DNA of 58,179 nucleotides, from IMG/VR virus record IMGVR_UViG_3300034170_000025, positions 1 to 58,179 of that record; one strand, written 5' to 3'. Source of the DNA: a virus. The notes beneath the pieces were generated by a model. The model was not told the origin of the DNA. It did no database searches and saw nothing but the letters and a program-made list of their open reading frames with translations. Numbering within the stretch: position 1 is the stretch's first letter; each line of letters begins with the position of its first letter. The position numbers and the translations under genes were made by a program. Below are positions 1 to 8,970 of the stretch, one piece after another.

Positions 1-1
1 G

Positions 2-1684
2 GAATGGCTGGAAGAAAATGGTGTTACAGAAGAAAAGGAGTACGAAGTTTTGGGTGCTGAGTTTAACGAAGATATTCACAACAAGATGAAGGAAGTGACA
101 ACCCTTGACTCTAAAGGCTATCGCGGAATCAAGAAGGAGACGACTAGCTTCTTTGGTGTACGTCATGAAATCAACACATCAAGTGGTGATGTTGCTGTCC
201 AGTACTACCCTTGCACAATGGAAGACGAAAACGATGCGGGGTTTATGCTCACAGGCTACAAGCGTCGTCAGCACCCAAAAGACTTTAAAGGAGCACTTGG
301 TGAGACTGGGCGTGAGTGTCAATTGTTTGGGCAATTCAGATTCCTGCGTCAACGCGGTAAGTACTGCCTGATTGTTGGTGGCGAAGTTGATCAGCTCTCT
401 GCGTACCAGATGTTGGCCGATCAGAACGCACGAAGTAACGCACAGAAGGGTACAGCATACGACCCAACTCCAGTTGTATCCCCAACTATCGGTGAGACTG
501 GATGTGAAAAGCAGATCGTGATGCAGTACGAGTGGTTTAACCGCTTCGAACGAATCATCGTCTGTATGGACAACGACGAAGCCGGTCGTAAAGCCACTGA
601 GCTAGTTTGTAAAGCTCTGCCGAAGGGTAAGGCATACGTCATGGAAATGTCCATGAAAGACCCAAACAGCTACATCTGGGACAAAGACAAGGGAGTTCCT
701 GTAAACAAGGAGTTCAACTTCGTTCAAGAGTTCTACAAGGCAGTGCCATACACGCCGAGTGGTATTGTTGGTTCGGGTAGCTTGATGGGGCTGATGAAGG
801 CAGCAGCGGTTATCCCTAAGATTCCTTTGCCACGGTACATGCACCGAGTGCAAGACATGATGGGCGGTGGTATCCCTCTGAAGGTTATCGTCAACCTGGG
901 TTCTGCATCTGGTACTGGTAAGTCTACGCACGTGGATGAATGTGTCTACCACTGGATTTTCAACAGTCCCCATAAGCCGGGTGTCCTGTCTCTTGAAAGC
1001 GACTGTGCACAATACGGTAACAAGATGCTCTCTCGCCACATCGGCAAGAAGATCGACTTGATGACGGACCAACAGAAGATCGCATTCTTCAACTCTCAAG
1101 AGGCCGAGGACGCTGCACAAGATTTGTTCTTCAAAGAGGATGGCAGTCACCGCTGGCACTTGATTGAGGAGCGTGACGGCTCTCTGGATGACATCAAAGA
1201 GAAGATCATGAACCTGATCATTGCATGTGAGTGCAAAGTGATCATCATTGACCCTCTCCAAGACATCATGGACGGTATGAGCAACGAAGAGCAGGCTGTC
1301 TTCATGAAGTGGCTGAAAGGCATGGTGAAGAGCCACGACGTTAGCTTCATTCTGATCAACCACGTTCGTAAGAGCGCTGGTGGCAGCAAGGCAAACTCTG
1401 CTGGTGCTGACCTGTTCGAAGAAGACTTCCAAGGGTCGTCTGCAATCTTTAAATCGGCTGCATGTAACTTGTTGTTCACACGTAACAAAGAGTCTCCTAA
1501 CGAGGTGGAGCGTAACATCACCAAGATGAAGATGACCAAGTGTCGTTGGACTGGTAATACAAGCCCGAACGCAGGTATGTACTACTACGATAACGCTACT
1601 CACACGGTTCATGATCTTGATGACTTCCTTGACAGGAACCCAGCTATGAAGGCTGAGTATGAGGCGCGTGACCGAGAGGAGTAA
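2..1684 (+). CDS. T7 gp4-like DNA primase-helicase, 5' end missing
   Basis: Bifunctional replisome enzyme that primes the lagging strand and unwinds DNA. The frame is open to the left edge, so the N terminus (probably the zinc-binding primase domain) lies outside the window. TOPRIM signatures are visible: VGGEVD followed by CMDNDEAG. A RecA-like helicase follows, with Walker A GSASGTGKS at nt 899-925, Walker B VIIIDPLQD near nt 1240, ILINHVRK (H3) and FQGSSAIFKSA (H4). It is the first gene of the replication block, and Pol A follows after one small gene. Identity is firm; only the left boundary is unknown. Confidence 0.93.
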   Translation, partial: EWLEENGVTEEKEYEVLGAEFNEDIHNKMKEVTTLDSKGYRGIKKETTSFFGVRHEINTSSGDVAVQYYPCTMEDENDAGFMLTGYKRRQHPKDFKGALGETGRECQLFGQFRFLRQRGKYCLIVGGEVDQLSAYQMLADQNARSNAQKGTAYDPTPVVSPTIGETGCEKQIVMQYEWFNRFERIIVCMDNDEAGRKATELVCKALPKGKAYVMEMSMKDPNSYIWDKDKGVPVNKEFNFVQEFYKAVPYTPSGIVGSGSLMGLMKAAAVIPKIPLPRYMHRVQDMMGGGIPLKVIVNLGSASGTGKSTHVDECVYHWIFNSPHKPGVLSLESDCAQYGNKMLSRHIGKKIDLMTDQQKIAFFNSQEAEDAAQDLFFKEDGSHRWHLIEERDGSLDDIKEKIMNLIIACECKVIIIDPLQDIMDGMSNEEQAVFMKWLKGMVKSHDVSFILINHVRKSAGGSKANSAGADLFEEDFQGSSAIFKSAACNLLFTRNKESPNEVERNITKMKMTKCRWTGNTSPNAGMYYYDNATHTVHDLDDFLDRNPAMKAEYEARDREE

Positions 1685-1696
1685 TGTTCTAGGTGA

Positions 1697-1731
1697 TTGA
1701 CAAAGGGAGTGTGCTTCGGTACACTCCCTTT
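1697..1731 (+). promoter_or_regulatory. Composite terminator hairpin and sigma70 promoter
   Basis: A 13-bp stem (one G-U pair) with a TTCG tetraloop at 1702-1731 is followed by a T-rich stretch, as in an intrinsic terminator for the helicase gene. TTGACA at 1697-1702 and TACACT at 1720-1725, 17 bases apart, overlap the same hairpin and would start transcripts just past it. Architecture is seen; activity is inferred. Confidence 0.7.
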
Positions 1732-1753
1732 CGTCATTTAAGGAGAGAAAGAA

Positions 1754-1960
1754 ATGAAAAACGAAGAACTGCTTCTCGCTGAACAGAGAGTCCGTTATCT
1801 TTCAGAAGCTCTGCATAAGATTTCCTCTGATCTTGTTCAGGCAGGTATGTGTGGCTATGAGCCTAAGAGTGTTGAGATGATCGAGATGGGTAGCTGGGGT
1901 CTTGGGCTTTTCCCTATACTTGGCATCGAAACTGTGGAATATACATCGGAGGAAGAATGA
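1754..1960 (+). CDS. Small unknown protein upstream of DNA polymerase
   Basis: 68 aa, not recognised. ATG preceded by AAGGAGAG. N-terminal half looks helical (EQRVRYLSEALHKI), C terminus acidic (EYTSEEE). The stop overlaps the polymerase start (ATGA), so the two are probably translationally coupled under the composite promoter at 1697-1731. Confidence 0.75.
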   Translation: MKNEELLLAEQRVRYLSEALHKISSDLVQAGMCGYEPKSVEMIEMGSWGLGLFPILGIETVEYTSEEE

Positions 1961-4221
1961 AACAAATTATCAACTGGCGGCAAGCGTCCATCGCTGACTT
2001 TGAGGCCGATGGCCTTCTTGATACAGTTACTCAAATGCACGTGATGTCTTACCAAATCCGCGAGATGAATGGAGACCTTTCAAAGGTATTCACGATTCGC
2101 CGAGACGATAAAAATTACATCCAACGTGTAGCGAAATTCTTTCAATATCACATTGACAAAAAGATTCCAGTTGTAATGCACAACGGTATCGGCTATGACG
2201 TTAAAATGGTTGAGAAGATTCTAGGTCTTGACTTGTCTGAGCTTATGGTGGTGGACACACTGATACTTTCTTGGTATCTGAGCCCTGAGCGTAATATGCA
2301 CGGCCTGGATTCGTTTTTTGACGACTACGGAATTGCAAAGCCAGTTATTGATAGCTGGGAACAAGGAGAAGAGGAGACCCTTGAAGAGTTCCTTGACCGT
2401 ATGCAAAATCGTTGCCAAGAAGACGTGAAGATCAACGTTGCTTTGTGGGAAGACCACATGGCTCGCCTGACTGACATGTACACACTGGCTCAAGGTTTTA
2501 TTGACTTTGGTCAGGAAGTTAAAAACACCAAGACAGGTGAAGTTGAAAAGGTTTTGAACGTTGGCGGCACTCGTATCTCCAGTGACGAGTGGATTCCTAT
2601 TGATGACATGATTGGTCAGAAAGTAGACACAGCAATCGACAAGATTATTACATTCCTGATGTTCAAGATGGATTGTGCCGCTCTGCAAGAGTCCACTCGA
2701 TGGGAGGTTGATGTTGACCACTGCCGTGAAGCTCTTGAGAAGCTTGAGGCTATCGTGCTTATCGCTCGTAGTGGCTTATCAGAGGTAATGCCAAAGGTTC
2801 CAAAATATGTAAAGAAGGCTGAGCCAAAGGCTGATAAGTTTAAGAAGAATGGTGATCGCAACTCTCACTGGGTGAAGTGGGACGAGGTTATGGAGAAGCT
2901 CAACTCTGGAGAAGTTGACGAAGAGACTGGTGCTCCGTTGGTCTTCATAAACCCAGAAGATGCACCGATTGAAGGGAAGCAAGCCTACCGTGTATGGCAC
3001 CATAACGAAGAGCCTAATCCGGGTTCACCGGGTCAAGTAAAAGACTTCCTGTTCAGCAAGGGTTGGGTTCCTCAGACATTCAAGTATGAGAAGGACGAGG
3101 TAGCGTTCGACGCATGGATTGCTTCGAAGCCACAAGGAAAGGCTGACCACAGGCAGTGGGAACGTTGGAAAAATGCTCGACCTGCTGAGCGGGCTATCCC
3201 ACAAATCTCTGTTGGTGGTGATGACGGCAAAGAGTTGTGCCCGAGCCTGCTAGACTTGGCTGAAGAGGTTCCAGCGATTAAGGTGTACGCTGACTACAAG
3301 GTGGCAGAGAACCGCCGTAATGTGCTCCTGGGGTTCTTCCGTGACATGACAGACGGGAAGTATTTGAAGGCTCGTATCGGCGGGCTGACAAACACTCTCC
3401 GAGTTAAGCACCGTGAGTTGGTTAACCTTCCAGGCACTGACAAGCCTTACGGTTACGACATTCGTGGTAGTTTGATTGCAGGCGTTAGGCGTATTCTAGT
3501 TGGTTCTGATATGTCCTCTCTTGAAGATCGTGTAAAGCACCACTTTATGCTGCCTCATGACCCTGAGTATGTAGCAACAATGCAAGCCCCAGATTTTGAC
3601 CCACACATACTCATGGCGTTGACAGCTATGATGATCAGTGAGTCGGAGTTCAAGGCATTTAAAGCTGATCCGAAAGGCAAGCACCCTGCCCACGTGAAGA
3701 AAGGCCGTAAGGATGGCAAGACTACAAACTATGCTTCCGTGTATAACGCTGGCCCTGCTAAGATCGCCCAGGCTGCTGGTGTCGACCTTGAGACAGGTAA
3801 GATGTTGCACACAGCCTACTGGGAGCTGAACTGGTCCGTAAAGACTATTGCAGAGGAGCAAGTTGTCTTCAAAGATGCACGCGGCATGAAGTGGCTGATC
3901 AATCCGATCAACGGTTTCTGCTACAGCCTGCGCTCTGAAGCTGACCGATTCTCTACCCTGGCTCAGGGCACTGGTAGCTACTTTTTTGATATGTGGGTTG
4001 ATAACATCTTGACTGAGCTGGTGCGTGTATTTGGTCGTAAGACTCTTACAGGCAGCTTTCACGACGAATGTATCATCTGCATGGGGGATAGCCCAGCGAA
4101 CCGTGAAAAGGTCGCCAAGATCATCAAGGACTCTGTCTATAAGGTAAATGATGATTTTGGACTACGCCGTAAGCTGGACTGTGATACCCAGTTCGGCCAA
4201 AGGTACAGTGATATTCACTGA
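1957..4221 (+). CDS. Family A DNA polymerase, T7-like
   Basis: Replicative polymerase, 754 aa. The N-terminal 3'-5' exonuclease shows DFEADG (DxE), MHNGIGYDVKM and a third acidic motif around CQEDVK. The polymerase domain has motif A DMSSLEDR (Asp about residue 518), motif B beginning at Lys about 588 (KTTNYASVYNAG) and motif C HDE at about 702-704. Motif B reads YNAG where T7 has YGAG. A lysine-rich linker region lies around residues 275-370 between exonuclease and palm. It pairs with the upstream primase-helicase and downstream SSB-like protein. Identity is firm. Confidence 0.95.
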   Translation: MKQIINWRQASIADFEADGLLDTVTQMHVMSYQIREMNGDLSKVFTIRRDDKNYIQRVAKFFQYHIDKKIPVVMHNGIGYDVKMVEKILGLDLSELMVVDTLILSWYLSPERNMHGLDSFFDDYGIAKPVIDSWEQGEEETLEEFLDRMQNRCQEDVKINVALWEDHMARLTDMYTLAQGFIDFGQEVKNTKTGEVEKVLNVGGTRISSDEWIPIDDMIGQKVDTAIDKIITFLMFKMDCAALQESTRWEVDVDHCREALEKLEAIVLIARSGLSEVMPKVPKYVKKAEPKADKFKKNGDRNSHWVKWDEVMEKLNSGEVDEETGAPLVFINPEDAPIEGKQAYRVWHHNEEPNPGSPGQVKDFLFSKGWVPQTFKYEKDEVAFDAWIASKPQGKADHRQWERWKNARPAERAIPQISVGGDDGKELCPSLLDLAEEVPAIKVYADYKVAENRRNVLLGFFRDMTDGKYLKARIGGLTNTLRVKHRELVNLPGTDKPYGYDIRGSLIAGVRRILVGSDMSSLEDRVKHHFMLPHDPEYVATMQAPDFDPHILMALTAMMISESEFKAFKADPKGKHPAHVKKGRKDGKTTNYASVYNAGPAKIAQAAGVDLETGKMLHTAYWELNWSVKTIAEEQVVFKDARGMKWLINPINGFCYSLRSEADRFSTLAQGTGSYFFDMWVDNILTELVRVFGRKTLTGSFHDECIICMGDSPANREKVAKIIKDSVYKVNDDFGLRRKLDCDTQFGQRYSDIH

Positions 4222-4233
4222 TTTATTCTAGAG

Positions 4234-4267
4234 TGGGGGTTGACAGCAGCCCCCATTCCTGTAGAAT
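4234..4267 (+). promoter_or_regulatory. Hairpin plus sigma70 promoter
   Basis: A 7-bp stem at 4234-4255 carries TTGACA (4240-4245) across its left arm and loop; TAGAAT lies at 4262-4267, spacing 16. The transcript would begin with a CAACACAAACAAG leader before AGGAGG. There is no T run, so termination here is less certain than promotion. Confidence 0.7.
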
Positions 4268-4298
4268 ACGTCAACACAAACAAGCAAAGGAGGTACAC

Positions 4299-4475
4299 AT
4301 GAGCCGTATTATGAACTTCGTTGATCATCATGGTGACGTTGTTGAATTTGATTTGCTGGATGACGGCATGATGTTCGTCAGTACAAACGAACGTGATCAA
4401 GTTCTGGTGAGCGTCTCTGACGTTGCTGAGCTGTACCACGCTCTGTCTTACATCGTACCTAAAGACTTGAAATAA
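4299..4475 (+). CDS. Small unknown protein
   Basis: 58 aa, not recognised. The ATG at 4299 is preferred over an upstream in-frame start because it follows AAGGAGG by a normal distance and the upstream codons lie inside the promoter. Acidic, with a HHGDVVEFDLLDDG stretch that looks like beta strands. Confidence 0.7.
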   Translation: MSRIMNFVDHHGDVVEFDLLDDGMMFVSTNERDQVLVSVSDVAELYHALSYIVPKDLK

Positions 4476-4485
4476 GGAGAATAGT

Positions 4486-4773
4486 ATGGAACGCAATGAA
4501 CCAACGGTAGGCACCGCATCCTCTTCGGCATTTGATTTTACTGGAATCTTTTCCAGTAAGAAGGGTAAGACTCCAGAGCAACTGATGAACGAAGCTTTGG
4601 CTGGCTTCACTCAGGCTCAAGCTAACCTTGAAACCGCTCAAGCAGCTATTGCTGTTCAGGTGGCTGAGCACGAAGCTGAAATCGAGAAGCGTCAAAAGGC
4701 TCTTGTCACAGCCAACGAATCCCACTCTCGCCTTGGTCGAGTAGCTGAACGATTCAAAGAACTTCTGGCTTGA
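4486..4773 (+). CDS. Alanine/glutamate-rich coiled-coil protein
   Basis: 95 aa, function unknown. After a Ser-rich N terminus and FSSKKGKTPEQL, residues about 30-90 form a long Ala/Gln/Glu helix (EHEAEIEKRQKAL) typical of a coiled coil. AAGGAG lies upstream. The stop codon overlaps the -35 box of the next promoter. Confidence 0.72.
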   Translation: MERNEPTVGTASSSAFDFTGIFSSKKGKTPEQLMNEALAGFTQAQANLETAQAAIAVQVAEHEAEIEKRQKALVTANESHSRLGRVAERFKELLA

Positions 4774-4797
4774 CAAGTTCTCAAACTGTAGTATCAT
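4770..4797 (+). promoter_or_regulatory. Sigma70 promoter
   Basis: TTGACA at 4770-4775 overlaps the stop of the preceding gene; TATCAT at 4792-4797, spacing 16. It precedes the gene at 4827. Confidence 0.55.
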
Positions 4798-4826
4798 GAA
4801 TATTCAAAATATGAAGGAGGATTCAC

Positions 4827-5222
4827 ATGAGTGAGGTAGTTAAAGCTGGTGTACAGGTTACAGTAAAAGGCAAGGTGCATGACCACGACTTTGACGAAGG
4901 TGTTGTAGTTACCTCGACTGGTCGTGATTTTGGTCCACACCCAGACGGTGTATGGACTCAGTTCATTGATACTGAGGGTCATACCCAGTATCTGCTTGCT
5001 AAGCACTACGACGTTGTTACAGATAAACCTGTAACTCAGAAGGCAAAAACAGTTGATCCCAGCTTGCCATCAAAAGCAACGTATGCAGTAGTTGACGCTG
5101 TTGGTTCGGTCGTCGCAACAGCGGAAGATCGTGACTATGCTCGTGAGCTGAAAGCAGCGCTCGGCGGTAAGCGTAAAGGTATTCGTATCTTTCAATACAC
5201 CGCAGAAAAAGAGATTCGTTGA
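4827..5222 (+). CDS. Unknown 131-aa protein
   Basis: Not recognised. The first half is rich in short beta-strand patterns (VQVTVKGKVHDHDFDEGVVV), the last third (YAVVDAVGSVVATAEDRDY) resembles a small alpha/beta unit. GAAGGAGG precedes the ATG. It has its own promoter and precedes the SSB-like gene. Confidence 0.7.
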   Translation: MSEVVKAGVQVTVKGKVHDHDFDEGVVVTSTGRDFGPHPDGVWTQFIDTEGHTQYLLAKHYDVVTDKPVTQKAKTVDPSLPSKATYAVVDAVGSVVATAEDRDYARELKAALGGKRKGIRIFQYTAEKEIR

Positions 5223-5306
5223 TTAGCTAACAACGTTCTCAAACTCAAAGGGGCCGAACTGGCCCTCATGACCACAAGATGGTCCACTATATAGGAGATT
5301 CAAATC

Positions 5307-6323
5307 ATGGCTTTTAAAGCAACTGGTAGCACACAGACCTCTGGCGGTGACCGCAAGCAGGTTGACTACAACGCAATGAACCTGGAGGTTGTAGAAGCCG
5401 CTGGCACTCAGAATAAGACTCGCTCTATTCCAGGCGTCATTTCTGGCATTTACGACCTTGGCGAGCAGGCGCTTGACGACGCAGCAATCCCGGTTACTGA
5501 TCCAGAGTGGCTGAAACGCAACCCATCGTTTGATGGTTCTGATGCTGCCAAGGAAGCAATCATCGCTGCTGCACGTCAGTCCAATGCACGCTTTGAAGAG
5601 TTTGACGGTGTAGAGTGCTTCCGCTACGAACAGAAACCTGTTCAACAAGTGGCTGTGACTGTTGACTTCGCTCAGATCATGGTTGACAAAGGTAAGCACT
5701 ACGGCGAATCGAAGCCGCTTCCTCTGCGACTGCTCTTGAACCGTGAGTTCAACAAGGTTGTTTCGCATCCTTACAACATCCGCGAAATGAATCACAACCA
5801 AGGCAAGCCTGGTAAAGCTGTATGGGCGTTCGCTAAGAACAATGGTCTGCATAAACTTGCAGAAGCTGTTGGCATTCTGGATGAACAAGGTCTGTTCAAG
5901 AAAGAACGCATCGACGAACTGTTGGGCAAAGTTGCACAGTTCCAAGTTCGTGTTTACATGAAAGAGAACAAAGGTAAGAGTTTCTACACTGAGGAAGTTC
6001 GTCTGGCTGGTATCGTTCCAGAAGGCGTTCCACATCCAGTTCTGCCTGATGATGTTGTTCTTGCTTCTGTCGGCATGTGGGACGAAGGCAATGACAAGGA
6101 CGCTGTTCTGCAAGCTCGTGCCTCGATCAAGAATACTCAGCGTAAAGCACTGAACTTCGTTGATCCAGAGACTGGTGCAGACTCGCCTGTTAAGGCTTTG
6201 ATCGGCGAGGGTTACAACCCTGACGCTCCGAAGGAAGATGAAGCTCCAAAGGCTAAGCCACAGGGTATCACCCCTAAAGCTCCTGAGCCAGACGCTGACT
6301 TCGAAGACGACATCCCTTTTTGA
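5307..6323 (+). CDS. Single-stranded DNA-binding protein (phage type)
   Basis: 338 aa. The diagnostic feature is the acidic C-terminal tail after a Pro/Lys-rich linker, ending EDDIPF, the same terminal motif SSB proteins use to recruit replication and repair partners. The preceding domain contains two beta-rich blocks but no motif I can name. Position between Pol A and the exonuclease fits an SSB. The 84-base leader has two small inverted repeats (GGGCC/GGCCC, GACCA/TGGTC), a possible autoregulatory site. Role is moderately sure, family assignment rests mainly on the tail and context. Confidence 0.75.
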   Translation: MAFKATGSTQTSGGDRKQVDYNAMNLEVVEAAGTQNKTRSIPGVISGIYDLGEQALDDAAIPVTDPEWLKRNPSFDGSDAAKEAIIAAARQSNARFEEFDGVECFRYEQKPVQQVAVTVDFAQIMVDKGKHYGESKPLPLRLLLNREFNKVVSHPYNIREMNHNQGKPGKAVWAFAKNNGLHKLAEAVGILDEQGLFKKERIDELLGKVAQFQVRVYMKENKGKSFYTEEVRLAGIVPEGVPHPVLPDDVVLASVGMWDEGNDKDAVLQARASIKNTQRKALNFVDPETGADSPVKALIGEGYNPDAPKEDEAPKAKPQGITPKAPEPDADFEDDIPF

Positions 6324-6375
6324 TCTGTAGGGAATGCGGGCAGATAAGCCTTGAACCCATAAGGAGTACAACTTT

Positions 6376-6606
6376 ATGCCAGTAGAAACAACATACACAG
6401 GACAATCCAACAGAACTGGATTCCACAATGACGATGGCGTTGCTCAGGCTGTGATAGCTAGCCTGAATGACCTAAGCGAGAGTTTAGGTTTTGATGGTTA
6501 TGACCTTGAACAGTTGCGTGGTGCAGTAATCACCATTGCAGTGTGTACTGCAATGGGCAGGATGGGCAGCACAACTGCAACTGCTGAGGTTATAATCACA
6601 CGATAG
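6376..6606 (+). CDS. Small unknown protein
   Basis: 76 aa, not recognised. AAGGAG precedes the ATG. A central helix (QAVIASLNDLSESLGF) leads to an Ala/Gly/Thr-rich hydrophobic end. Confidence 0.65.
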   Translation: MPVETTYTGQSNRTGFHNDDGVAQAVIASLNDLSESLGFDGYDLEQLRGAVITIAVCTAMGRMGSTTATAEVIITR

Positions 6607-6614
6607 TGCAAAAT

Positions 6615-6648
6615 AGGGGTTGACAAGTTCAACCCCTTTCACTAGAAT
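6615..6648 (+). promoter_or_regulatory. Perfect hairpin nested with sigma70 promoter
   Basis: A perfect 9-bp stem (AGGGGTTGA/TCAACCCCT, 5-base loop) spans 6615-6637 and is followed by TTT. TTGACA (6620-6625) lies in its left arm and loop; TAGAAT is at 6643-6648, spacing 17. Clear terminator-promoter overlap. Confidence 0.75.
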
Positions 6649-6676
6649 ACGCCCAAGTTAATCAAAGGAGTAACAC

Positions 6677-7009
6677 ATGACTACTGCAATCCTCAAGAAG
6701 TTCGACGCTCTTATGTCCCACCTGAACTCGGAAGAGAATGAAATGGCGGAGGAGTTTCGTGAGCTGTTGAGCGACACAAAGAACCTTTACGTTCTGGTCT
6801 CCAACGGTGGAGACGGTAGCTGCTATCCCCACTACACTATGAATGAAGCGTTTATCAAGAGTTTGGAAGAAAAGGAAGAAAACGGGCAACTTGATTGTGA
6901 AGACTTAGGCTGTGATGGCGACGGTTTCCACTACGACACGCTTCGGGTTCCTGCTTTCCTGACTTTGGAAGATATGGGTGACAGTGACTGTGCCTCACAA
7001 GACGAATAA
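6677..7009 (+). CDS. Acidic unknown protein upstream of vWA gene
   Basis: 110 aa, strongly acidic, not recognised. Contains SNGGDGSCYPHYTMNEAFIK and a Cys/Asp-rich DCEDLGCDGDGFHYD. AAAGGAG precedes it. It lies 11 bases before the vWA gene and is probably co-transcribed with it. Confidence 0.7.
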   Translation: MTTAILKKFDALMSHLNSEENEMAEEFRELLSDTKNLYVLVSNGGDGSCYPHYTMNEAFIKSLEEKEENGQLDCEDLGCDGDGFHYDTLRVPAFLTLEDMGDSDCASQDE

Positions 7010-7020
7010 GGAGTGACAAA

Positions 7021-7593
7021 ATGAGTAATCCAAACGCTGTACAGATTATCTTCGTTCTCGATGAATCGGGCTCGATGTACCACCTTACCTCTGACGTTAT
7101 CGGCGGGTTCAATTCGCTGATCGAAGAACAAAAGGAAGTAGAAGGTGCGGCCAACGTGAGCCTGTATACCTTCTCCAATGAAGTGAAACGTCGTCTAAAC
7201 AAGGTAGAGCTTGACGAAGTGGAGGCACTGACCACCACCAGCTACCGACCAAACGGCATGACTGCAATGAACGATGCCATTGGCACGGCTCTGCGTGAGG
7301 TTTTGAACGACGCACCAAACAAAGCCATTATCAACATCTTTACAGATGGTCAGGAGAACTCTTCGAAGGAGTTTAGCTCCGCCGCTGTTAAAGACTTGGT
7401 AGAACAGGCCGAAGCCAAGGGTTATCAGATTGTTTTCCTAGCCGCAAACATCGACGAACAGGCGGTAGGAAAGTCGTTTGGCTTGCAAGCTAGTGCAACA
7501 CGTAGTTTTGTTGCTGACTCTTTCGGGCTTGAGGGTGCCTACCTGATGGCATCTGCGTCCACTACCAACTACCGCACTGGAGGTGTCCAATGA
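7021..7593 (+). CDS. von Willebrand factor A domain protein
   Basis: 190 aa, one vWA domain covering most of the chain. The MIDAS metal site is intact: DESGSM at residues 10-15, a Thr in PNGMTAMNDA, and IFTDGQEN. vWA domains bind partner proteins through Mg2+. The partner is unknown; the downstream gene overlaps it (ATGA) and is the best candidate. A second, different vWA gene is in the Ter module at 44104-44754. Confidence 0.88.
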   Translation: MSNPNAVQIIFVLDESGSMYHLTSDVIGGFNSLIEEQKEVEGAANVSLYTFSNEVKRRLNKVELDEVEALTTTSYRPNGMTAMNDAIGTALREVLNDAPNKAIINIFTDGQENSSKEFSSAAVKDLVEQAEAKGYQIVFLAANIDEQAVGKSFGLQASATRSFVADSFGLEGAYLMASASTTNYRTGGVQ

Positions 7594-7883
7594 CCGATTT
7601 CTACAAAGAAGAAAGCACTCACGTACAAATGAGTGAGCAGGAATTGTTTGAAGCCCTGGTTGATCTGATGACCATTCAACTCTCGACAGCAGACCAAATC
7701 TCTGCCTTGAAGAAGGCTCAAAAGTTCAACAAGAAAACCAACCCAGGTGGTATCCCCTCTGAGGACGTGGCACTTGTTGCAGGAGCAGCTAAACTTGAAG
7801 CTGCGGCCAACTACGAAGAGTACAGCGAAAAGACCTACGCTTTGAAGACGAAGTTTGAAGAGCTGACAGGCTACAACGTTTAA
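7590..7883 (+). CDS. Unknown helical protein coupled to vWA gene
   Basis: 97 aa, not recognised, predicted mostly helical. Starts inside the vWA stop (ATGA overlap), so it is translationally coupled and may be the vWA partner (inference). A terminator follows immediately. Confidence 0.72.
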   Translation: MTDFYKEESTHVQMSEQELFEALVDLMTIQLSTADQISALKKAQKFNKKTNPGGIPSEDVALVAGAAKLEAAANYEEYSEKTYALKTKFEELTGYNV

Positions 7884-7888
7884 ATGAG

Positions 7889-7912
7889 AGGGGAGCTAAA
7901 AGCTCCCCTTTT
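7889..7912 (+). terminator. Intrinsic terminator
   Basis: Perfect 9-bp stem AGGGGAGCT/AGCTCCCCT with a 3-base loop, then TTT, directly after the coding region. Confidence 0.85.
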
Positions 7913-7932
7913 CACATCTGGAGGAAATAAAT

Positions 7933-8970
7933 TTGAGAGAGGACATTCTAATTTTTGACGCCGACAGTATTGCCTACAAGGCTGCTGCTGCAAACGAAGA
8001 CAAGAGCATTACAAGTGAGCATATTGAGAAGGGTGTAGTGGAAAGCTGGCCCAACAGAACAGCCTTCAGAGCCTATATCGCCGAGACAACTCACACAGAG
8101 GATATGTACATCATCAAGGACGTACAGGAGCCACGCCACTCAAGTTATGGCAAAACCCTGATTCGTGACATGATCAAGGGATATCACACAAGGACAGGAG
8201 TTAAGAAGGGTGAGATTTACATTGGTGGCTCTGACAACTTCCGAGACTCTATTCCTCTTCCGATGACTTGGGTCGCAACTTGCGGTAAATGGGCTGGCAA
8301 GAGTAGACTTGGCGGGAAGTATAAAGAAAACCGAGAAGACAACATCCGACCTGTTCAACTTAAAGAGTTGCGTAACTTCATGGTAAAAGAGCTTGGTGCT
8401 ATCGTTGTCGATTACCAAGAGGTTGATGACATGTCGTCTATCCGTGCATTTGAAGGTTTCAAGTCTGACACCGGACGTGTGATCCAAGTGACTGAGGATA
8501 AGGATGCACTTCAATGTAGTGGGTGGCTGTTCAACCCTGCCAAGATGATCAAACCTGTGCTGGTTAAAGGCTTTGGGGAGCTGCACAAGGACGGTAAAGG
8601 AGTCAAGGGTACTGGTAGGCTGTGGTTGTACTACCAAGCGCTCTACGGTGATTCTGTGGACAACTACCACGGCTGTGACCTATGGAAGATCGCACAGGAT
8701 AAGGCTGGTAAGAGTGTAACGTTTGGTGAAGTGGCAGCATATAACCTGCTGAAAGATTCAACCAACGATAAAGAGGCTCTGACAGCACTTTATAATCAGT
8801 ATAGAAGCTGGTATCCTGAGCCGGTAACGTATATGGCCCATGATGGTATTCTCCACACCAAAGATGCTGTCGAAATCATGCAGATGTATTTTGACTGTGC
8901 ACATATGAGACGTTGGGAGGATGACCGTATCGATGTGGCTGCTATGCTGGCAAAGCTCGGTATTCTATGA
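7933..8970 (+). CDS. 5'-3' exonuclease, T7 gp6 / FEN-like
   Basis: 345 aa. Starts with TTG behind GGAGGAAATAAA; no nearer ATG gives the conserved N terminus. Matches the FEN/T7 gp6 plan: DILIFDADSIAYKAAA at the start (first metal Asp), DDMSS and TEDKDAL acidic motifs mid-protein, and YGDSVDNYHGC, the helix-hairpin-helix region where GD..DN is typical. Likely removes primers and degrades host DNA. Overlaps the next nuclease gene by ATGA. Confidence 0.85.
   Translation: MREDILIFDADSIAYKAAAANEDKSITSEHIEKGVVESWPNRTAFRAYIAETTHTEDMYIIKDVQEPRHSSYGKTLIRDMIKGYHTRTGVKKGEIYIGGSDNFRDSIPLPMTWVATCGKWAGKSRLGGKYKENREDNIRPVQLKELRNFMVKELGAIVVDYQEVDDMSSIRAFEGFKSDTGRVIQVTEDKDALQCSGWLFNPAKMIKPVLVKGFGELHKDGKGVKGTGRLWLYYQALYGDSVDNYHGCDLWKIAQDKAGKSVTFGEVAAYNLLKDSTNDKEALTALYNQYRSWYPEPVTYMAHDGILHTKDAVEIMQMYFDCAHMRRWEDDRIDVAAMLAKLGIL

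Noticed and set aside
602-1612. Long reverse-strand open frame of 336 aa under the helicase gene
   Set aside because: It is the reverse reading of a strongly supported gene; composition is His/Val/Leu-heavy and no ribosome site was seen.
5223-6428. 401-aa reverse frame opposite the SSB-like gene
   Set aside because: Shadow of a confident gene; no motif and no start signal.
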